The notes beneath the pieces are model-generated. The model was not told the DNA's origin and did not search any database. It saw only the letters and a program-made list of their open reading frames with translations. Positions 49,178-56,134 of a stretch of DNA of 56,134 nt are shown here, piece after piece (positions within the stretch are counted from its first letter, which is position 1; each line of letters opens with the position of its first letter). This DNA is from an uncultured Lachnospiraceae bacterium (lineage in GTDB: Bacteria; Bacillota; Clostridia; Lachnospirales; Lachnospiraceae): contig CAMNOU010000017.1 in assembly GCA_946546945.1 (NCBI GenBank), forward strand, positions 1-56,134, given 5' to 3'. Position numbers and translations under genes: made by a program.

Positions 49178-50449
49178 ATGATGACGCATTTTACGCTGCT
49201 GGCAGAAGTGCTGGCGACCATACTCTGCATATACAGCATCTATGGAAGGAAGTTCAAAGTTGATTTACAGACAATGATTACCATACTGTGTCTGCTCTGC
49301 ATCATAGAGGCGGCCAATACATACGGGGCGATCCGCCACATTTCTTTTCTCAATTATATGATATTGTTTTTCTTTTGCAGGATCAGATTTAAATCCCCAT
49401 ACCATGAAGCTTTTATCAGTCTGATTTTATGCGGCATTATCGAAACAGCGATTGAATTTCTGTCCGCATTTGCAGTATCCTGCGTTGTACGGAACGATAC
49501 AGGATACCGGAATTTTTTCGGGAGCATCCTGACGCTGCTGCTGATCTGGGCGGTCTCGCGTTCGAAGTGCGTACACAGGATTCAGAGAAGTATGTGTAAA
49601 AAGACGATGTACGTAACCGTTTTAATCGGATTTTCCTTATTTGTCATTCTTATTATGATTTTGCAGTGGAAAATCAGACAGACAATAGAAGTTCCGTACT
49701 TTGTGCTGGCGGTTCCGGCGGTTTTTCTGCTTCTGTATTCTGTTCTGAAGTGGTCCGCAGCGAAGGACGAGGCAGAACAAATGAAAGAACAATATCGATC
49801 TGTGAAGGAAGGCGAAAAAGACTATGATGATTTACTGAAACATGTCAGACTGCGGCAGCATGATTTCAAAAATCACATCACAGCTATATTTTCATCTCAC
49901 TATACCTGCAAGACCTATGAAGAACTGGTGAGAGCACAGGAGAAGTACTGCGCAGAAATGCTGGCAGATAACAAGTACAATGATTTGCTGATCATTGGGG
50001 ATAAGGTCTTTGCAGGGTATTTGTATCGCAAATTTCAGGAAATGACTGCAGACGGCATGGAGATCCGGTATAAAATATCCGCGAAGCTGGACAGCAGCAG
50101 GCTGCCGGCATATCATTTGATTGAAATGGTGGGGATTCTGCTGGATAATGCGGAGGAAGCCTCAAAATCCGTTCAGGTCAGAAAAATATTTTTTGAAGTT
50201 TCGGACGAGGGGACTGACTATGTCTTTGGGGTAAGAAATCCTTATCCATATGTGACGTATGACGAAATGCTGCAGTGGTTTGCATATGAAAGCAGTAAGA
50301 AGGGCCGGGGCAGAGGTCTGGGATTGTATCAGCTGAAGCAGATCTGCCAGGAAAAGAATTGCGAGATAGAGTGCAGAAACCGAAAGATCGACCAATGCAA
50401 CTGGATACAATTTATGATTAAAGTTCCGAAGGCGGATAACATGCAGTAA
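49178..50449 (+). CDS. agrC: GHKL sensor histidine kinase (AgrC-like)
   Basis: 423 aa. N-terminal ~190 residues form about six membrane helices (HFTLLAEVLATILCIYSIYG; SFLNYMILFFFCRIRF; VLIGFSLFVILIMILQWK). The cytoplasmic kinase follows: H-box RLRQHDFKNHITAIF with the phospho-His near residue 228, N-box VGILLDNAEEAS, and G-box KGRGRGLGLYQLKQI. This GHKL type senses cyclic peptides in agr systems. The convergent agrBD genes encode the likely ligand. Stop codon overlaps the terminator region. Confidence 0.87.
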   Translation: MMTHFTLLAEVLATILCIYSIYGRKFKVDLQTMITILCLLCIIEAANTYGAIRHISFLNYMILFFFCRIRFKSPYHEAFISLILCGIIETAIEFLSAFAVSCVVRNDTGYRNFFGSILTLLLIWAVSRSKCVHRIQRSMCKKTMYVTVLIGFSLFVILIMILQWKIRQTIEVPYFVLAVPAVFLLLYSVLKWSAAKDEAEQMKEQYRSVKEGEKDYDDLLKHVRLRQHDFKNHITAIFSSHYTCKTYEELVRAQEKYCAEMLADNKYNDLLIIGDKVFAGYLYRKFQEMTADGMEIRYKISAKLDSSRLPAYHLIEMVGILLDNAEEASKSVQVRKIFFEVSDEGTDYVFGVRNPYPYVTYDEMLQWFAYESSKKGRGRGLGLYQLKQICQEKNCEIECRNRKIDQCNWIQFMIKVPKADNMQ

Positions 50450-50470
50450 GCAGTTACCCGCCTTCTCTTT
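50428..50470. terminator. Bidirectional terminator between agrC and agrD
   Basis: GAAGGCGGATAAC (50428-50440) and GTTACCCGCCTTC (50453-50465) pair with one A-C mismatch, followed by TCTCTTTT. It overlaps the 3' end of the kinase gene and lies just before the agrD end. Confidence 0.7.
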
Positions 50471-50583
50471 TACTCCTCCTGCTCCTCTGAAGGGTAAGGA
50501 CTTTCGCCGAACAAAAAGATACTGGTGATGCCGGCATGCATTACCCAGGAAAAGCCGGCGATTGCAGAAATCAATGCACCCAT
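50470..50583 (-). CDS. agrD: AgrD-like autoinducing peptide precursor (Ser-type), unannotated short gene
   Basis: 37 aa. N-terminal hydrophobic helix MGALISAIAGFSWVMHAG, a core ITSIFLF, and an acidic tail GESPYPSEEQEE. This matches AgrD layout: leader helix, 5-residue ring sequence, charged tail. The ring position that is Cys in Staphylococcus AgrD is Ser here, so the predicted ring is SIFLF closed as a lactone. The start is one base after the agrB stop, with AAGGAG inside the agrB end, showing coupling. The peptide prediction is inference; the reading frame is direct. Confidence 0.8.
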   Translation of the reverse strand: MGALISAIAGFSWVMHAGITSIFLFGESPYPSEEQEE

Positions 50584-50584
50584 A

Positions 50585-51136
50585 TTAATCAGACGCTCCT
50601 TTCTTAAGAATTTTCGCGGCGATTAATTGCAGCGAATGTAACAGAATGACCCAGAAACCAACAAAAAGATATGGATTATCCGGGAACAGAAACAGCACGA
50701 TAGCATATGCGAAGAGAAACATCATTACCAGGCGTTTATACATTGGGAAGTGTTTTTTGCATTCTTCCGGTCTGTACCTGGACGTGATTGGCCCGATCAG
50801 ATGGCAGGTAATCAGGCATCCTGCCAGTGCAGGAAGCTGAACATATACCGGGACGAGCAGATGAGGCAGAATATAGACAGCCAGCCATAAATAAAGAACA
50901 GAGGCGGTCAGGCATCCGGGATAAGTGTAGAAGTGCAGACCGCCCATGGCACAGCGGACACAGATCATAATGAGTAAAGCAAACAGATAGAACCTCCATT
51001 TGCTGTGAAACAGAATCCCCATAATGAGTATTTTGCTGGATTCAGAAGCCAGCGTTTTCATGAAATAAAAGAACTGGGCAATCTGATAATTGCTGAGGTT
51101 ATATTTGCTTTTCATGCGTTGTTTGATGCGTTCCAT
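50585..51136 (-). CDS. agrB: AgrB-type peptide-processing membrane endopeptidase
   Basis: 183 aa with about five or six membrane helices. Catalytic pair His68 and Cys75 lie in RCAMGGLHFYTYPGC with the same 7-residue spacing as His77/Cys84 of Staphylococcus AgrB. AgrB removes the AgrD C-terminal tail and forms the (thio)lactone. The substrate gene agrD follows directly. Convergent to the agrC/agrA pair. Basic N-terminus MERIKQRMKSKYNLSN. A promoter should lie in 51137-51230; a TATACT is visible there on the minus strand but no good -35. Confidence 0.9.
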   Translation of the reverse strand: MERIKQRMKSKYNLSNYQIAQFFYFMKTLASESSKILIMGILFHSKWRFYLFALLIMICVRCAMGGLHFYTYPGCLTASVLYLWLAVYILPHLLVPVYVQLPALAGCLITCHLIGPITSRYRPEECKKHFPMYKRLVMMFLFAYAIVLFLFPDNPYLFVGFWVILLHSLQLIAAKILKKGASD

Positions 51137-51322
51137 CTGCGGATCCTCTTGCTGCCGTTTCGTAACTTATGAAGACAGTATAATCAAGAAAGGCAGATAC
51201 AAGAGGGAAATTGACCCAAAAGCGGATTGTTCTGACCGGATGGCGGTATCCGGCCGCCGGGGAGGGGAAAAAGAGAACTTAGATTAAAAAAATGAGGGAT
51301 CCGGGAATCAGATTGAAAGCTA

Positions 51323-51370
51323 TTGACAAATCCGGAACAACTACATATAATTAAGAATTATTCTCATTAT
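51323..51370 (+). promoter_or_regulatory. Consensus promoter and Fur/Zur-like palindrome before the zinc operon
   Basis: TTGACA (51323-51328), a 17-nt spacer and TATAAT (51346-51351) give a perfect SigA match. Immediately downstream is TAAGAATTATTCTCATTA (about 51352-51369), containing AGAATTATTCT, a palindrome of the AT-rich Fur/Zur type, positioned to block transcription. The metal regulator itself is not in the window; repression by Zur under zinc sufficiency is inferred. Confidence 0.7.
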
Positions 51371-51412
51371 CTGACGTTGTGGACGGAACACATCGGGAAA
51401 GGAGGAAGCAGG

Positions 51413-51724
51413 ATGCGGGATTCGAAGATTTTTAAATCCGGAAGAATTGCGGCAGGGATTATGGGACTTCTGCTGCTTATCACTGTGCTGTTTTCTGCTT
51501 TCTTTATTGCTGCCGAGGCTGACCATGACTGCCGGGGAGATGACTGCCCGGTCTGCGCCTGTGTCCGGCAGTGTGAGAATACGATCCATCAGATCGGCAG
51601 CGGAACGGCCGCGTCGGTTTCTGTTATCCTTCCCATATTTTTCTTTTTGATTCTGTCTGTCCGTTTTACGGCAGACTTTCTGAGGGGAACGCCCGTTTCC
51701 CGGAAAATCCGGATGAATAATTGA
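51413..51724 (+). CDS. Small two-helix membrane protein with cysteine/histidine metal-like motif
   Basis: 103 aa. Two membrane helices (AAGIMGLLLLITVLFSAFFI; SVSVILPIFFFLILSVRFTA) flank a short loop HDCRGDDCPVCACVRQCENT with one His and five Cys. The motif HDCxxxDCPxC could bind zinc. GGAGGAAGCAGG precedes the ATG at 51413. It is the first gene after the zinc-type promoter, upstream of znuA, so a role in zinc uptake or sensing is likely. Found in similar operons in Clostridia, from memory. Confidence 0.7.
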   Translation: MRDSKIFKSGRIAAGIMGLLLLITVLFSAFFIAAEADHDCRGDDCPVCACVRQCENTIHQIGSGTAASVSVILPIFFFLILSVRFTADFLRGTPVSRKIRMNN

Positions 51725-51729
51725 AAAGA

Positions 51730-51779
51730 CCTCTGACAGAGGGGAGACTATGCCCTTTTGGACATCCGTCTGCCCTTTT
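51730..51779 (+). promoter_or_regulatory. Possible attenuator between the small membrane protein and znuA
   Basis: CCTCTGACAGAGG (51730-51742) forms one hairpin, overlapping a second imperfect hairpin (GGGGAGAC..ATG / CAT..GTCT..CCC, 51741-51775) followed by TTTTATTT. The two hairpins cannot form fully at once. Might regulate read-through; weak evidence. Confidence 0.3.
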
Positions 51780-51822
51780 ATTTGTGTACCCAAAAACAGG
51801 ATTACATGGAGGTTTTTTATAT

Positions 51823-52848
51823 ATGAAAAAAATGATTGGTATTTTTGTTGCCGCCATTCTCATGGCAGGCGGTCTTTTGGCATGCGGTTCAGCGGACACG
51901 CGGAGTGCTTCTGATGCCGGTTCTCAGGGGAACCCTGATGCAGCTTCAGATCATGAAAAGCTTCAGATTGTTACAACCATTTTCCCGGAATATGACTGGG
52001 TACAGAACATCCTCGGAGAAAATCCCGCGGATGCCGAAGTAACGATGCTTCTTGACAGCGGCGTTGATCTTCACAGCTTTCAGCCGACGGCGGAGGACAT
52101 TCTGAAGATCTCTACCTGCGATCTGTTCATCTACGTCGGCGGGGAATCTGACGAATGGGTGGAAGATGCCCTGCAGGAAGCGGCGAATGAAAACATGGTG
52201 GTGATCAATCTGCTTGATTCCCTCGGAGATGCTGTAAAGGAAGAGGAGTTGGTTGAAGGGATGCAGGAAGAGCATGAGCATGAGGAAGAGCATGAGCATG
52301 AGGAAGAGACAGAGTATGATGAGCATGTCTGGCTCTCTCTTCGCAATGCATCCGCTTTGATTCAGAACATTTCTGCAGCCGTTCAGAATATCGACCCGGA
52401 AAATGCAGATATCTATCAGAGCAATTCCGATGCCTATGCGGAAAAACTGAACGCGCTAGAAGCAGAGTATCAGGCAGCAGCGGCTGATGCGCCCGTAAAA
52501 ACACTTCTTTTCGGGGACCGTTTCCCGTTCCGCTATCTGACAGATGACTGCGGTCTGGACTATTATGCCGCGTTTGCCGGCTGTTCGGCAGAAACGGAAG
52601 CCAGCTTCGAGACAATTAAGTTTCTTGCAGATAAGATGGACGAGCTTTCGCTGCATTCGGTCATGACGATTGAAAACAGTGATCAGAAGATTGCAGAGAC
52701 GATTGTACAGAATACGAAGACGAAGGATGCACGGATTCTGACCATGGACTCCATGCAGTCTGTCTCGGCTGCAGATGTACAAAACGGAGCGTCTTATCTT
52801 TCCATTATGGAGAGTAATCTCGCTGTCCTGAAGGATGCGCTGAAGTAG
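51823..52848 (+). CDS. znuA: Zinc ABC transporter substrate-binding lipoprotein
   Basis: 341 aa. Signal with lipobox LLAC, followed by the cluster-9 binding fold (QIVTTIFPEYDWVQNILGEN, DSGVDLHSFQPTAEDILKIS, YVGGESDEWVEDAL). A His/Glu-rich loop (HEHEEEHEHEEETEYDEHVW) is typical of zinc receptors. Metal ligands would be the His in DLHSFQ, the His in DEHVW and Asp/His later. The second domain has LFGDRFPFRYLTDDCGLDYY. AGGAGGTTTTTT precedes the ATG. It captures zinc outside the membrane. Confidence 0.92.
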   Translation: MKKMIGIFVAAILMAGGLLACGSADTRSASDAGSQGNPDAASDHEKLQIVTTIFPEYDWVQNILGENPADAEVTMLLDSGVDLHSFQPTAEDILKISTCDLFIYVGGESDEWVEDALQEAANENMVVINLLDSLGDAVKEEELVEGMQEEHEHEEEHEHEEETEYDEHVWLSLRNASALIQNISAAVQNIDPENADIYQSNSDAYAEKLNALEAEYQAAAADAPVKTLLFGDRFPFRYLTDDCGLDYYAAFAGCSAETEASFETIKFLADKMDELSLHSVMTIENSDQKIAETIVQNTKTKDARILTMDSMQSVSAADVQNGASYLSIMESNLAVLKDALK

Positions 52849-52861
52849 AAGGAGGTTATCT

Positions 52862-53572
52862 ATGGCTTTACTCACCATTCAGAATCTGTCCCCGGGATAC
52901 GACTCCCATGCTGTTGCCGAGAATCTGAACTTCTATGTCAATGAAGGGGATTATCTTTGTATTGTGGGAGAAAACGGTTCGGGAAAAACAACTCTTATGA
53001 AAACACTGCTTCATCTTCAGGAACCGGTCAGCGGACAGGTTCTGACTGGTGACGGGCTTAAGAAAAACGAGATCGGATACCTGCCGCAGCAGACGGTTGT
53101 CCAGCGGGATTTCCCTGCATCGGTAAGAGAGGTTGTCATGAGCGGCTGTCAGGGCCGCTGCGGCCTCCGGCCGTTTTACAGAAAAGAAGAAAAGAAACTG
53201 GCAGAAGACAATATGAAGCGTATGGGAATCGCTGCTCTGGCCGGGCGCTGTTACCGGGATTTGTCCGGAGGACAGCAGCAGCGGGTGCTTCTCGCCAGAG
53301 CTTTGTGCGCGACACAGAAGATTTTGCTGCTCGACGAGCCGGTATCAGGACTGGATCCCAAGGTTACGGCTGAGATGTACGGTCTGATTGAAAAACTGAA
53401 CAAAGAAGGGATTACTATCATCATGATCTCACACGATATCGCTGCCGCTGTCCGGTATGCCAGTCATATTTTGCATATCGGCGATACTGTTTTTTATGGA
53501 ACCAGAGAGGAATATCTGGCAGGCGATGCCGGGAGGATCTTCCTGATGCAGCAGAAAGGCGGTGAGGCGTAA
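52862..53572 (+). CDS. znuC: Zinc ABC transporter ATP-binding protein
   Basis: 236 aa. Walker A GENGSGKTTLMKTLL, Q-loop GYLPQQTVVQRDFP, signature DLSGGQQQRVLLARAL, Walker B ILLLDEPVSGLDP and H-loop ISHDIAAA. Matches the ZnuC/MntB group. AAGGAGGTTATCT precedes the ATG at 52862. Overlaps the permease gene by one base (TAATG). It energises the ZnuAB uptake system. Confidence 0.94.
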   Translation: MALLTIQNLSPGYDSHAVAENLNFYVNEGDYLCIVGENGSGKTTLMKTLLHLQEPVSGQVLTGDGLKKNEIGYLPQQTVVQRDFPASVREVVMSGCQGRCGLRPFYRKEEKKLAEDNMKRMGIAALAGRCYRDLSGGQQQRVLLARALCATQKILLLDEPVSGLDPKVTAEMYGLIEKLNKEGITIIMISHDIAAAVRYASHILHIGDTVFYGTREEYLAGDAGRIFLMQQKGGEA

Positions 53573-54417
53573 TGTTTGAAACGCTTGGGATGTATCTGCA
53601 GTATCCGTTTGTAAGATATGCGCTGATTGTCGGCATACTGATTGCGCTCTGCTCTTCGCTGCTCGGCGTTACCCTTGTGCTGAAACGTTTTTCGTTTATC
53701 GGGGATGGTCTTTCTCATGTGGCATTTGGGGCGATGGCGGTCGCTGCTGTGCTGAATCTGACAAACGAAATGCTGATCGTGCTTCCGGTGACGGTCGTCA
53801 GTGCCATCCTTCTGCTGCGGAAAGGGCAGAACGCAAAAATCAGAGGAGATGCCGCCATTGCCATGATTTCCGTAGGCGCACTAGCCTTCGGGTACCTGAT
53901 CATGAATATTTTTTCGACCTCTTCCAATTTGTCCGGAGATGTGTGCAGCACCCTGTTCGGCTCCACATCCATCCTGACACTGACGAAAAAGGAGGTATGG
54001 CTCTGCGCAGTTCTGTCGGTTGCTGTTATCATCATCTTTATCCTGTTTTATAACAAGATTGTTGCGGTGACATTCGACGAAACCTTCGCAAAAGCGACAG
54101 GAACAAAGGCGGAGAATTATAATCTGATGATCGCAATCGTAATCGCAGTCATTATTGTTCTTGCCATGAATCTGGTTGGATCGCTGCTGATCTCTGCCCT
54201 GGTCATATTCCCGGCCCTGTCAGCGATGCGGCTGTTCCACAGCTTTAAAATGGTCACCATCTGCTCTGCGGTACTGTCTGTGCTGTGCGCTTTTGCGGGA
54301 ATCATTATTTCTATTCTGGCGGGGACGCCGGTTGGATCAACGATTGTTGCCGTGGATGTGGCTGTCTTTGCCATCTGTTATGCGGCAGGAATGATTATGG
54401 GAGGTGTGCATAGATGA
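53572..54417 (+). CDS. znuB: Zinc ABC transporter permease
   Basis: 281 aa with about eight membrane helices. ABC-3 signatures: LLGVTLVLKRFSFIGDGLSHVAFGAMAVAA near the N-terminus and FDETFAKATGTKAENYNLMI plus LVGSLLISALVIFPALSAM in the second half. Forms the channel for Zn2+ uptake with ZnuC. Starts in the TAATG overlap with znuC and overlaps the following lipoprotein gene by four bases, so the operon is tightly coupled. Confidence 0.93.
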   Translation: MFETLGMYLQYPFVRYALIVGILIALCSSLLGVTLVLKRFSFIGDGLSHVAFGAMAVAAVLNLTNEMLIVLPVTVVSAILLLRKGQNAKIRGDAAIAMISVGALAFGYLIMNIFSTSSNLSGDVCSTLFGSTSILTLTKKEVWLCAVLSVAVIIIFILFYNKIVAVTFDETFAKATGTKAENYNLMIAIVIAVIIVLAMNLVGSLLISALVIFPALSAMRLFHSFKMVTICSAVLSVLCAFAGIIISILAGTPVGSTIVAVDVAVFAICYAAGMIMGGVHR

Positions 54418-54935
54418 AAAAATGGATCATTCTGATTCTCTGTCTCGTGGTAACGGCGCTGGCAGGGTGCGGCCCGGATGGAAGTTCTGCAAAGACGGAG
54501 AGTCAGCAGGCAGGCGTGACAAATGCGCAGCAGGAGGAAGACACGAATAATGAGCCTGAGCCTTCTCTGCTTCCGGAGCCCGAGAAACCTTCCGCCAGCC
54601 CGGATGGCAGGAATGTCGATCTGACGGTACTGTCTGCCACCATGGTCTACTCGGAAGTCTATAATATGATGGTCAATCCGGAGGATTATGTCGGAAAGAC
54701 CGTGAAGATGCGGGGCGTATCGGCTTCCTATCATGATGAGCAATCCGGCAGGGACTATTTCGCCTGCATCATCTCTGACGCAACGGCCTGCTGCTCCCGC
54801 GGGATAGAATTTGAGCTGACAGAGGACAGCGCCTATCCCGAAGACGGGGCAGAAATCTGTGTGGAAGGTGTTTTTGATACGTATCAGGAAGATGGTACTG
54901 AATACTGTACGCTGAGAGAGGCGAGACTGCTGTAA
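54414..54935 (+). CDS. Lipoprotein of the zinc operon, OB-fold-like domain
   Basis: 173 aa. Lipobox ALAGCG after an N-terminal hydrophobic stretch, a Gln/Glu/Pro/Ser-rich linker to ~residue 70, then a compact beta domain (VNPEDYVGKTVKMRGVSASY, DYFACIISDATACCSRGIEF, GAEICVEGVFDTYQEDGTEY) resembling an OB fold. ATGA overlap with znuB. The cysteine pair CC in TACCSRGIEF could contact metal. A periplasm-equivalent accessory to zinc uptake is likely, unproven. Confidence 0.65.
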   Translation: MKKWIILILCLVVTALAGCGPDGSSAKTESQQAGVTNAQQEEDTNNEPEPSLLPEPEKPSASPDGRNVDLTVLSATMVYSEVYNMMVNPEDYVGKTVKMRGVSASYHDEQSGRDYFACIISDATACCSRGIEFELTEDSAYPEDGAEICVEGVFDTYQEDGTEYCTLREARLL

Positions 54936-54964
54936 GGAAAGTTAAAAAGAATGTCTGATCAGGC

Positions 54965-55564
54965 TCAGATAGGAATCCCCCCGCCCGATTTCAGAATCTT
55001 CTGATAATCCTCCGGTGTATCCATGTCCATGAGAATGTGCGGATCTTCTGTGATCAGATAAGCCGGTTCTGTGGGCAGGGCCGCCAGAGCGCTTCGCAGG
55101 CCGCCTTCGCCATGAAAGGATATGAGCTTCTCCAGCCAGACTGCGTCAAAAACAACAGGATGTCCTTTTCTGTTGTGATAGCTGGGATAGATGAGAGGTG
55201 CGTCTGCGGACAACAGTTCCCTCACGACGGATGCGGGAATCAGAGGGATGTCGGCAGGTGTCAGAAGAATACGGGAGCAATCGCCGGGAATCGCACGAAA
55301 GCCAATCCGGGCAGATTCGAGCATGCCGGTCGAAGAATAGTCCGGATTGTGAACAAAGGAGACTGCCTTCAGACCTGAACAGGATGCGGTCAGTTCTTCC
55401 GCGCGGTGGCCTGTGACGACAATACAGTGACCGACTCCTGCGCTCTGCATCGTTGAAATCAGATGCACGATAGCCGGGCGGCCATGGATGGGAAGCAGCG
55501 GCTTAAAACTTCCCATCCGGGAAGAAAGGCCTGCGGCAAGAATAATACAGCAGCTTTTTGACAT
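54965..55564 (-). CDS. MobA-like nucleotidyltransferase (MocA/CTP:molybdopterin cytidylyltransferase type)
   Basis: 199 aa. N-terminal nucleotidyltransferase motif LAAGLSSRMGSFKPLLPI, VVTGHRAEEL, then LLTPADIPLIPASVV (metal Asp) and HPVVFDAVWLEKL, ending LMDMDTPEDYQKIL. Such proteins add CMP or GMP to molybdopterin, or act with selenium-dependent molybdenum hydroxylases. No hydroxylase is in the window. Divergent from PadR with ~170 bp between. Confidence 0.85.
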   Translation of the reverse strand: MSKSCCIILAAGLSSRMGSFKPLLPIHGRPAIVHLISTMQSAGVGHCIVVTGHRAEELTASCSGLKAVSFVHNPDYSSTGMLESARIGFRAIPGDCSRILLTPADIPLIPASVVRELLSADAPLIYPSYHNRKGHPVVFDAVWLEKLISFHGEGGLRSALAALPTEPAYLITEDPHILMDMDTPEDYQKILKSGGGIPI

Positions 55565-55663
55565 AGAATAATCCCGCCTTTCATGACGAATAATGTTGAT
55601 GGATTAAGAGGATTGTAACACGAAAGCCGCATGACAACAAGGAAATTCAGGTTGTTTCAGGGG

Positions 55664-55721
55664 TTGACAACTATTACAAATTCTGATATATTACAGATAA
55701 CGATATATCGTAATTTGTAAT
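55664..55721 (+). promoter_or_regulatory. Promoter and large palindromic operator of padR
   Basis: TTGACA (55664-55669), 17 nt, TATATT (55687-55692). A near-perfect 32-bp palindrome (55690-55721, core ACGATATATCGT with arms ATTACA.. / ..TGTAAT) overlaps the -10 and start region. PadR regulators commonly bind such ATAT-rich dyads and repress their own promoter. Confidence 0.85.
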
Positions 55722-55735
55722 AGAAAGGAGATACC

Positions 55736-56074
55736 ATGGCACGGACAGCAAACACTGGAGCGCTTACAGAGCCTGTTTTTTACATCCTGCTGCGGCTCCA
55801 CAGGCCGGCGCACGGGTACGCCCTGATGAAAGATATCGCGGAAATGACGGACGGGCGGGTGAAGATCGGAGCCGGTTCCCTCTACGGGGCATTGGACAGC
55901 CTGCAGAAGAAAGGTTGGATCAGAGCCCTGGATGAACATCCGCACGACAGAAAGATAGAGTATATCATCACAGACACAGGAAAACAGTTTTTTGAAAAAG
56001 AACTGATCCGCCTGGAGGAAATGCTGCAAAATGCACAGCGAATGAAGGAGGCAGCCCATGAAAACAACCGTTAA
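55736..56074 (+). CDS. PadR-family transcriptional repressor
   Basis: 112 aa winged-helix regulator: VFYILLRLHRPAHGYALMKD, GAGSLYGALDSLQKKGWIRA (recognition helix) and wing RKIEYIITDTGKQFFEKEL, with a C-terminal dimer helix. AAAGGAG precedes the ATG. The gene sits behind a self-operator and overlaps the next gene by 17 bp, so the two are co-expressed. Confidence 0.93.
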   Translation: MARTANTGALTEPVFYILLRLHRPAHGYALMKDIAEMTDGRVKIGAGSLYGALDSLQKKGWIRALDEHPHDRKIEYIITDTGKQFFEKELIRLEEMLQNAQRMKEAAHENNR

Positions 56075-56134
56075 GAAAACATTTCTGGATATTCACAAGG
56101 AAGAAGAATGGCTGAATGAACAGGGCGAAAACGG
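56058..56134 (+). CDS. DUF2812-like protein, 5' part only (cut by window end)
   Basis: The window ends after 25 codons (MKTTVKKTFLDIHKEEEWLN, then EQGENG..). The KxFxDIHKEEEWLN start is typical of DUF2812 genes that follow PadR regulators, often membrane proteins of unknown function. AAGGAGGCAGCCC precedes the ATG. It overlaps the padR 3' end by 17 bp. Confidence 0.7.
   Translation, partial: MKTTVKKTFLDIHKEEEWLNEQGEN

Overview
The window looks like chromosome from a spore-forming Clostridia bacterium, most probably a gut Lachnospiraceae. The reasons are a SpoIID/SpoIIQ engulfment pair, a long Clostridia-type SRP RNA with its own promoter, a T-box in front of tyrS, an agr quorum-sensing locus, near-consensus SigA promoters and AGGAGG-type ribosome binding sites. 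Assignment to genus is not possible from what can be read here.

Layout. 1-60: tail of an IS200/IS605-like right end. 0.14-5.2 kb: an old-yellow-enzyme/enoate-reductase flavoprotein and a UroD/MtaA-like protein, divergent from a PucR-type activator. 5.2-9.4 kb: tyrS with a T-box, a DUF937 gene, a Mn2+ (yybP-ykoY type) riboswitch, a 54-bp tandem repeat, mntP and a CaCA cation exchanger. 9.5-15.2 kb: a cell-wall operon with a D-aspartate-ligase-like ATP-grasp enzyme, an aspartate racemase, a MurE fused to N-acetylglutamate kinase (ArgB), and a D-Ala-D-Ala carboxypeptidase. 15.2-27.9 kb: core genes, namely a CbbX/SpoVK AAA ATPase, a zinc-ribbon protein, metG, tatD, rsmA, spoIID, spoIIQ, a GIY-YIG gene, tadA, SRP RNA, a MATE transporter and nagA.

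27.9-47.7 kb is an accessory region. Parts of it are visibly AT-rich, and it is punctuated by short palindromic repeats and IS200/IS605 remnants. It holds two ABC exporter half-transporters with a broken DUF6273-like lipoprotein and an MFS protein. Next comes a secreted DUF2712-like protein with lipoprotein, ABC-2 permeases, ATPase and a large regulator, resembling a bacteriocin/immunity locus. Then comes a single-module NRPS (A-T-C) with its own MFS exporter. It ends with a TnpB element carrying a truncated tnpA, followed by a decayed ABC permease.

47.8-51.1 kb is a complete agr-type circuit: a tandem-HTH regulator, a LytTR response regulator and a GHKL kinase, facing agrB and a 37-residue agrD. 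51.3-54.9 kb is a zinc-uptake operon behind a consensus promoter and a Fur/Zur-like palindrome. 54.9-56.1 kb holds a MobA-like nucleotidyltransferase, then a PadR regulator with a large palindromic operator, overlapping a DUF2812 gene cut by the window end.

How the genes may work together. The 9.5-15.2 kb operon could build or remodel peptidoglycan with a D-Asp branch or crossbridge on a Lys- or ornithine-type stem. The agr circuit lies next to three candidate secreted-product loci (DUF2712, NRPS, ABC/MFS), so peptide signalling may control them; that link is inference from position only.
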